Positions 40,301-49,300 of a stretch of DNA of 64,000 nucleotides are shown here, in pieces. A program made the translations under genes and the position numbers. The notes under the pieces were generated by a model. The model did no database searches and was not told where the DNA came from. It was given only the letters and a program-made list of their open reading frames with translations. Position 1 is the stretch's first letter; each line of letters opens with the position of its first letter. Source of the DNA: Symsagittifera roscoffensis (lineage: Eukaryota; Xenacoelomorpha; Acoela; Convolutidae); contig NC_087071.1 of the NCBI RefSeq assembly GCF_963678635.1, positions 20,273,613-20,337,612 on the forward strand, given 5' to 3'.

Positions 40301-43300
40301 GAAATCCCCATTTTAGAATTCATCCATAACACTAAATTCAACCACAAATTATATAATCTAATCCAAAACACACCTTATGAATTTGCAGTTGGCACTGAAG
40401 AACTAACCACCATTAAGGCACTTCAATTGCTTTGGCCACTGCTTCAAACTAAAAATATCATCCGCATCTTAGCCAAATTACTAACAACTTCAGATCTCAT
40501 CCACGACATCTTCCCCCACGGTTTCTTCCCCAACGACTAACAGGTAAGTATGAATTATACATATTACTAACTAATTTAAATATTAGAAACTCACCATTCT
40601 TTATCCATGTTTTCTTTAGAATTTTAGCCTTCATCCTAGATCATCTGAAAAATTCACAAAAGAAAAATAAAAAATAGCAAACTTCTTCAAAACTGTTTAA
40701 AACCCTATTAAATTTTTGCACCAACAATTAAATAAATATAATACCAATGCAGTAAATTAATTTATAAGTTTTTCCCCCACAAGCAGTAAATCTAATAATG
40801 ATGAAAATTTGTAACTTAATTTTCCCCCAACAACTAGCAGTAAAGATAAAATTCTATGTAGTAAATTAATAAGAAGCAAATACAGTACTAACCTTTTGCT
40901 ATTTTCATTCACTCGCACAAGAATTCTATCCAAACTCGCACAGCTCGCCCACGAAGAATTGTTTAAAATAATGAATTTCAGTTTCAAGCTTTCACACTCG
41001 ATAACTCTAACACAAGATAACACGTTTCAAACTTTCCTTTAACCCGGTTGGAAAGGAATTATATACTAAACAAAACTAACCAATGCAGCTTACTAAACAC
41101 CACAACACATAGCATAACAGCATGACTAAGAAAAGGAAACCAACGGTACCCAAACCGGATTAACCCAGTTTAAAACTGGATAATTTATTCTTTTGAAGAC
41201 TATTATAAAGTCTAAGAAAGAAATAATAAAACACAAAAAAGTCGAAAGACAAACCCATACCACAAACAATTTGATTTTGAAAAAAGGACACAACCAACAA
41301 AACATAAGAAAAACCACAACAAACCCAACATAAAACGTTGTCACATAACAGGACCTCTCACAAAAACCGCATGCAATCATACTCCCACTCCTGGCCTAAC
41401 CCACCAGGAAGTACGTCCTGAGCATGCTCTATAGCCGGCCTAACCCACCGCGCTACATCCACGCTTTGTGACCATACTCCTATTTTTAATAAGAGCTACT
41501 CAAGGGTGAGTAACTCTTCAAAATAACTGAACTAAAACAAAAAGTTTTTGTGAAAACAACTAACTAAAATCATAATTAAAAAATATTAAACTAATAAAAG
41601 TTTTATAAAAGTGTAAATTACATTATGCAATACATAGATCAGAATACAACACCAAGGACGAACATCCAAAGACAAAACGACCCTACTACACTCGAGAAAG
41701 AATGGCCAACTACAATCAATATATCGCCCACAATCACAACTCAAAGGATTTAGAGTACGACTTGACTTCGCAGAAAAGGACTTCATTGAACTAGACCAAT
41801 GACCACCTCGATGTTCAAGTATACGTACAGATCCGAGTAACCAGGCATCCCCTCCACGCACAATCTCCACGCCATTCCCAGACAAGGTCAAACACAAAGA
41901 AGTTCTCACCAATGAAACAGAAAAACCTGACATAGCCAACCATTCTGAAATCAGATTTGAGTTTGTTGCGAAAACCCAGTCGTTGTCTTGAGAAGACACA
42001 ACGATTGAATCTGGGACTTCTCTAATAAGAAAACCCAGAAGAAATAAGATGTTCGCCAAATACCAACGTCCATCATCCATCTTTTGAATTGCAGAAAGAC
42101 TATTCTAAAAAACTCTGTAAAACCCGGATGGGTGGAACCTGATCTAAACTACATTTTATGATTGGATAAATTAGATATTTTATCAATGTAAAGTATTTAA
42201 TATTAACCAATCATGATCCATCTAACTAACAATCCACTTATTTGTAAGTGCTGAAATTACTTGTAATTTCAGCACCAGAGAGATTTGAATTTAACTTAGA
42301 AATTAGTTGAACTCTCCCGAGTACTTCAGCAGCCGCAATAAACCAGTATACCCTAGATCTATTGAGCCTAGCAGAGACTAGTTAAACAACCTGAGACTAG
42401 TTATTATAAGAGTAAGATTAGGATCGGTATTAGACTAAGAAGTTGCACGAATCTATCCGGCCGAAAATAAGATAGCGTGACGAGCAGACGGTGTACCCTA
42501 TCCGAAATTACTCTATGAGTTATAACCATCGGTCCTAACTCAGAACTATTTCTGACCGTTTACCAAATAACTGTTCTTCAATTTCATTCGAGTTTCATGT
42601 ATGTTTAATTAGAAGATTTTTTTTTTCGAAAAACTGTAGAACAACCGATGCCAGAAAAATTCTCCCTCAACAAAATTCAATTTCTGAAATAACCTCAAAA
42701 ACCTCAAAACTCCCAAAAAAATTATTTTCTGAAAAAATAAATTTTTTGGTTTTCGTTAGAAAAAAGCTTGAGTATCAATTTTTAATAATAATTTGAGGAG
42801 TACGTATTCGTTTCAGTATGACCTCTACCTGGAGTATATTAAGAACCTACCAACCAATCAGTCGCCAGAAGTGTTTGGGATGCACGCCAACGCGGACATC
42901 ACTAAGGAACAACAGGAGACTCAAATGCTGTTCAACAACATACTCAAAACACAGGTCGGACATCATATGACTGATAGGGGAGGGGGTGAAAAGTTTTGGG
43001 TCTTGCCCTTTATAGCCCCAGCAAAAGAGTTTTTGCGTTTTATAAGACTTTCTTTTCAGTAAACTTTTTGATACTAAAATCAACTTCAGTTTAGAATGTA
43101 TATTGTTAAATTTCATTTGATTTCGCAAGTTTGCATGCATTTTGTCAACATGGTTTCTGAGAAGTCAAAACGTCCAGAATTGTCAGGAATTAGTTCCAGA
43201 AAGGACGCACATTGTAGGCAATGACCAGTAGGAAGTGCCGACCCCTCCATCATAAATCTAGCTCCAATACGATTTGAATCACAGTGTGCGTGTTGCGCAA

Positions 43301-46300
43301 CAAAAGTTTTTTGAAAAGGTTTTTATAGACGCTGATGAGTCTTATGATATATGTTTTACTATTCCAATGATTAAATTTAGAGCATTTTGAAGTTGAGTCA
43401 TGTGAAATTTTATATAGTTTGTATACATATAGATCCAGACATTACTTGTGCCTGTAGAAAATAACAGTATCTGTTAATCGGTGATACGCCTCTAACTATT
43501 GCCCATCGAAGTTAGTTTTAAAACTCAATTCAAAATATACGAAAGTGAAGTTTTTTTGAAAACTATTAAAATTGCAACTTTGATGGCAAAAACGAGTGGT
43601 AGTTTGTTTTCTTTTGATTTATAAAAAAAGTTCTTTAAAATCAATACCATATTCAGAATACGAAAAAATAGAAAATTTGCAATTATGTTCAAAAATTTAA
43701 CCCCAAACAGATTTCAACAAGAAACGCGTTTTCAACAAAACTGGCTGCGCAAAAATTCGTTAATGACAGCAAAACATAACAGGCTTTAAATCGTAACAAG
43801 ACTCCTCGTATCAGGGCGAAGCCCTGAATGTTCCGACTGCCTTTTAAGGTCTATGAAGCAGTGATAACATGAAAAAATTAAATAAAAAAAAGAAAAAAAA
43901 TGAAGTTTTTTGTAAAAATCATCCCCCCGCACGCCATATAAAGTACAAAGTGATAAAGTTCGCTTCTAGTAGCAAATCAATCATGGAAAATAAGCTTCTT
44001 TCAACCAATTTGGAACGATTTCTAAGACGGATTAAATCTCGCTTACGCGTTAATTACGCGAAATATATCGCGCGTTAATTGTCTTGAAATGGCAATCTTT
44101 CAACCCCCATAACTTTACAAAAATTGATCACAGGTGAAATATTTTTTCAAATTTAAGCTCAGAACAACAATACCTTTTGAATGATATAAAAAAATTCCGT
44201 CAAAAATGGCTAGTTAAAAAGTCGAAATTTGTCTGAAGAAAAAAACCCACCCCGAGCATAAATATTCCGTTACTTTCGTATCGAAAGTCGGAACAACAAG
44301 CGGCAACTCGTGAAAAGGCTTTTTCAGTAGCCTGTTATGATTTTTTACCTGCTACAAATTGTGAAAAATTTTAATGCCAAAAAAGTCTGCCACAAAGCGT
44401 ACCTACAAAAACTTTTGGGATTTACCTAGACAAAACGAAGGAACTTTATGAAAAAAAGGTTTTGATATCTCAAAAACTACAAAAATTAAAGAAAAGTTAT
44501 TGTAAATAAAAACGCACGCAAATATTAAGACACATGATATTCTGAATTAATTTGAGAAGTCATTGGGCATTAGATTAGGTTAATCTAGAAAAAAAAGAAG
44601 ACGAAACCTGTTTGGAGATATCATTGCGTTGTTTGTTTTTATGGAACTCTGCCCAAACCTTCATTATGAAAATGGGTTTTTTGCTCAAATTCTTCAATCA
44701 GGATTAAGCAAAAGCAAATCACCAAGTTTTGATAATAATTTGGATCTTGTTTACTACCCCTCCTTGCAAAAAGGGGGGATTTGTTACAGGATACAAAATT
44801 CGTACATGTTTCTCAAAAATTGATTTTTTCTTAAAAGGGAGGATTCGTTAAAAAGTGCCATGGAAAAGGGGGGATAGGAAACGACATGCATTATTTTTCT
44901 TGAAAAATTTGAGGGACAATCCTAAAAATTCCATTAAGCATAAAGCATTATCTTTACATTTATCTGCCACTCTAGACCGTGAGGCGACAACTCGTAAAAG
45001 GTGAAAATTTGCAACAGGCGACAATTCGTAACAGTAGATTAAGCAGGGAACACTCATTCACGCGCAGTATTCCTCTCGAGACAGGCAACTCTACTCCATG
45101 TGGAGCCGGATGTAAGCACAGCGGATCGAAGCGGAACAAGCGTATTCTACTTGACGATGCCTTGCTACGAGTTGTCGCCTGTTACGAATTGTCGCCTGTT
45201 ACGAATTGTTGCCCTACCGCTTTAGTTCACTCAAAATGAGTAGAATTGCATGTCAGCTTTTTGAGATAACGATAACTTAGTAATTTAAATGAGTTCTTAC
45301 AGGCTCGTTCTGGATCGAGAGGCAAACAGAAAACACCGGATCAAGTTATAAATGAAGTTGCCTCAGACATTCTGGGAAAACTGCCCCCCAACTTCGACAC
45401 TGAATCTACTCTGAAGAGTTACCCCACTGATTATAATCAGAGTATGAACACAGTATTGGTCCAGGAAATGGTCAGGTACTTCATATTTTCTTAGATATTT
45501 GGTCCTAAAAGAAAACAAAAAAGCAGTAACCGAAAAAACGAAAAAAAAAATCTACTTCAATATTTTCTCCTTTAAACAGACATGAACTTTTTCAAACTTA
45601 CTATTTTGTTTTATGAGTCCGGATTGGAAAGGTAACGTTTTTTTCCTATGAGTTAGGATTTTATACCATATTGCATAATTTTCGAGCTTATTTTGACCCA
45701 AATTTGATGCTTGTTGGCTTCTTGAAATTTCAATCAAAATGTTTTAATCAGATTGTTTCAAGTCTAAATTTATCAGAAATGAGGGAGTTTGCATGCTGTT
45801 GGGGCCTACATACAGTATATTAAAGGCAATATGATAATTTTTAGTACGAGTAAAACACAATTTTGTGGCAAAACCTTTCCTTAAAACTGGATCAAAATTT
45901 CAAAAATTAGAGAAGTTTCAGTTTCAACGTTTAGGTTCAACGTGTTGCTGATTGTGATCCGAACAAGTCTGCTTAATATTCAAAAAGCAATAAAGGTCAG
46001 TGCATATTTCGCTCCTCTTAAAATCAGTGGCACATTTTGCCCTCATTTATTTTGATTTAATTTTTGTTTTCAACTTCTTTCCAGGGTCTGGTGGTGATGT
46101 CGAGTGACCTTGAGGAGGTGTTCCAGAGCATGTTGAGTGGCAAGATCCCCCGTATGTGGATGGAAAAGTCCTACCCCTCCCTGAAGCCTCTCGGAGGGTA
46201 CGTGGCAGACTTCTGCGCCAGACTCAGCTTCTTGGAGGTAGGTGGAAACAATCAGATCGTTTAATAATTCTAGAACTTCTCAAATACCTCTCCCCCCACC

Positions 46301-49300
46301 CACAAGTTTTGTCATGCTCCTCCTTATCCCTAACTGACCTGATTTGAATTTTTTGGCAATCAAAAAATTACTCGTCGCTCAGCTGAATAGGGAAAACTGC
46401 CGTTGAGTACCGTATGAAAGCATATAAAAACATTGATTTTGAGCTTCGAACCACAAAAAACTAGTCCCCTCGCTACAATATATGTAGGGAAAGTATCCAC
46501 ATGTCAATCGAAAGGTCGGTAGTCGTTGGTCCATTTTTAACCGGGCCCGTTGTCTGAGGTAAAGCAATAATTAGCAGTCCAGAAAAACAACCAAATACAT
46601 TGAATGCAGATCAAAGCCAGAGTCAAAACGGTTGTTTTCCGCTTTTCCGTAAGCCTCAGAACAATTCGAGTGTTGGACCTTTTCCTCGTGGAAAAATGAT
46701 TCTAAATTAATTATTTTTACACCGCAATCTATTTGAATGACTTTTTCGCAATCTATTTGAATGACCTTTTCGCAATCTATTTGAATGACTTTTTCGCAAT
46801 CTATTTGAATGAACTTTTCGCAATCTATTTGAATGACCTTATGTTTGAGAAAACTGGAGTGCTCCTGTAGAACTTCACCTAATCTCTCTTTTTCGGAAAC
46901 TGAAGTGTTTTTTTTCTGTCTACTACAGGATTGGTGTGAGAACGGCCCCCCAGTGACGTTTTGGATCTCCCGATTCTACTTCACTCAGGCCTTCTTAACA
47001 GGGGTGCAGCAGAACTACGCCCGCAAATACACCATCCCAATTGACCACCTCATATTCGACTTCGAGGTAAGTGATGGGAGCATTTTGAATTATTCAGTCC
47101 AAAAATCATCTTTTAAGTTTTTTGAAAAGTATATCAAATTTCTTGTTTTCGACAGGTTGATAATAATTACTATTAAACAAAATCGGAATTTCATTTTTGA
47201 ACTTAAGCTGATTTAGCCTGCGCCAATAAAAGAAAAGACCTTTCGGAAGCAATTGCCTGAGTATTTATGCTTGGTAGTTTTTTATTTAGAACAGTTTGGA
47301 CCTTCTAGTTAATCTTTTTGACAAACTTTTTTGAAACCATCTGAAAGATATTGATGTCATGACCAAAAATTGGTATGAATACAATTTCATTATCGAAATT
47401 ATGCCATCTTCAGACTACTGCGCTCAGAGTTTTGCGATCGAAACAAAGTTAGCCGTTTGCTGTGCTAGTAGCGCTGAAGTTTCCGACCACAATGGTAAAA
47501 CAACTAAAAGAAAAAGTGTTTGTTTTTTCAAGTTGTCATTAGGAGGCCAAACTGTGTTTTTTGTGAAACGTAAGCAGATTCCACAAGAGGCTGAAAACAG
47601 ATTTGAGGGATCCACAACATTGTTTTTTGATATATTTCTGTTGCTTTGGATTCCACGAACAAATAGCTAAACTACGGCTGTATCGCTCAAATTTTGCGGT
47701 ATCTGCAATGAAGTTTGCATAAAACGGAACCGTTTTGGGTTCCTTAAACAAATAATAAAATATGTGTACAGTAAAATTACGATGTCGTAGAATCCAAAAT
47801 TGCTATCGGAATCCGCAAATTGTAAGCGGAATCCGCAATTTTGAGCGGATTGCGCCTAAATTGGCGAAATCTATTATGCTTGCGGAATCCGCTTACATTT
47901 GCGGAACCCGGATCAACTGGCTGTATTCGCTCGTTGCTGAATCCGCGACAAAAAAATGTGCCGATGAAATTTACGTTGCAGTTGTTTGTGCGCAGAATCC
48001 ACGAAAATTTTGTAAATGGAAACCACTTACATTTTGGAAGACATTTGAGGACTTTAAACTGGATTTCAGTAACCTATAGACACAAAAATGTTCGCCTATC
48101 CAGTGTATTCTGTGATGCGATGAGAAGATCTGAATGAAAACTCAGAACTTAGGCGTACTCGATAGTTATATGAAATTAGGCATATATGAAAACTTTGTTT
48201 GAAACAATGAAAACAACTAACATGTAACAAAAACTCAGTTTTTTTGAACTTCTTGCAGAATTTTCAAGCTAAAATTTCCACAAGCTCACAACCAGAACGT
48301 TTCAACCAAGGTCTGTTTCGATTATGTTGCAAACAAAAACTTTCGCGATCAAAATGTTTTTGAGTTTTTACTTAACAGGCTCTTTTTTTTTAAAGTTTTG
48401 CTCACTAATTGATACTTTAGCTTGGAAAATTTTATTCATAGAAAAGTTCAAAAATGGAAAACTTAATTCAGCGCTGTATTTTGTGATAAGTTCATGGTAA
48501 TGGTTATATTTAGTAAATCTTTGAAAATAAAAAAATTTTCTGGGTGCCAAAAAAACTCGTTTGAAAAATCTGAGTTTAGGCCTGTTTTCTAGCGAATAAG
48601 GTGAGCGAACAGCTTTTTTGTTTTTTAACCACAAACAATTACCCCAAATTACTATCGTTTTGTCTGGGATGATTTTTCATAATAAATACCTTCAGCTTGA
48701 TTTGAGCGATATTTAAACATTTTCGAAAAGTTGTCCCAGTGTTGCGTCTATTTTCGAGTAAATAAAGCAAGCAAGAAGGCTTAATAGAAAAGGATAAACC
48801 ATAAAATTTTAATTTTTTCCAGTAAAAATGTTTTTCCGCAATTTTCGTGAGGGCAATTTTGGAATTTAAAAAATGAAAATTTCAAAACAAATTCAGCGAA
48901 AAAATGTGAAAAGAAAACCTTAAGTTTTTTAAATTTGATTTTTTCGCCATCATGTTAGAACCCAGAGCGTTGCTCGCTTTGCCTTTTTTGATTGAACTGT
49001 CAAATAGGTCTAAACTTTAGGTTTTCGTCGTAATATTTTTTCACACCACGCACAAAAATTAAACTAATTTGAAAAATGAATGAACAAAAAATTTTTATAT
49101 GTAATTTTCTTAGGAATAAAATCGGAACAATCTGTGCTACTTGCACATCAGTCGGCTATACTTGTTACGGCATGCAATGTATGGATAGGCGTTATATCAC
49201 AAGTACATTGTGATATACTTTAAAAGAGTTAGTAACAAAAAAGGCGAAGTCCTCGTCTCAGATAGCCTAAATGTATACCTAAATAACAATACGTAGTCTG

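Larger units (their letters stand above)
23632..42542 (+). mobile_element. 18.9-kb Ty3/gypsy LTR retroelement with envelope-like and accessory ORFs (copy 1)
   Basis: Both 410-bp LTRs start TG and end CA. They are flanked by a 4-bp target duplication GAAC (23628-23631, 42543-42546) and differ at about four positions. The order is LTR, PBS, leader ORF, 155-aa ORF, Gag, Pol (PR-RT-RNaseH-IN, the Ty3/gypsy order), small membrane ORF, Pro-rich ORF, env-like, 602-aa ORF, LTR. It sits in the dynein intron 22678-42816 in the same orientation. The gag-pol sense strand is strongly A-rich. At 18.9 kb it is very large for an LTR element. Gag has one stop and env several breaks, so this copy is probably not autonomous as sequenced. 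Confidence 0.95.
42955..45302 (+). other. Intron with repeat R1 and an iteron TIR element
   Basis: AT-rich; contains R1 copy c (43797-44297) and the element at 44982-45213. Nothing coding is seen in the rest. Confidence 0.6.

Noticed and set aside
47359-48137. 98-127 aa ORFs in the intron 47067-50142
   Set aside because: They are built on GCGGAATCC repeats that recur elsewhere; no conserved protein pattern.
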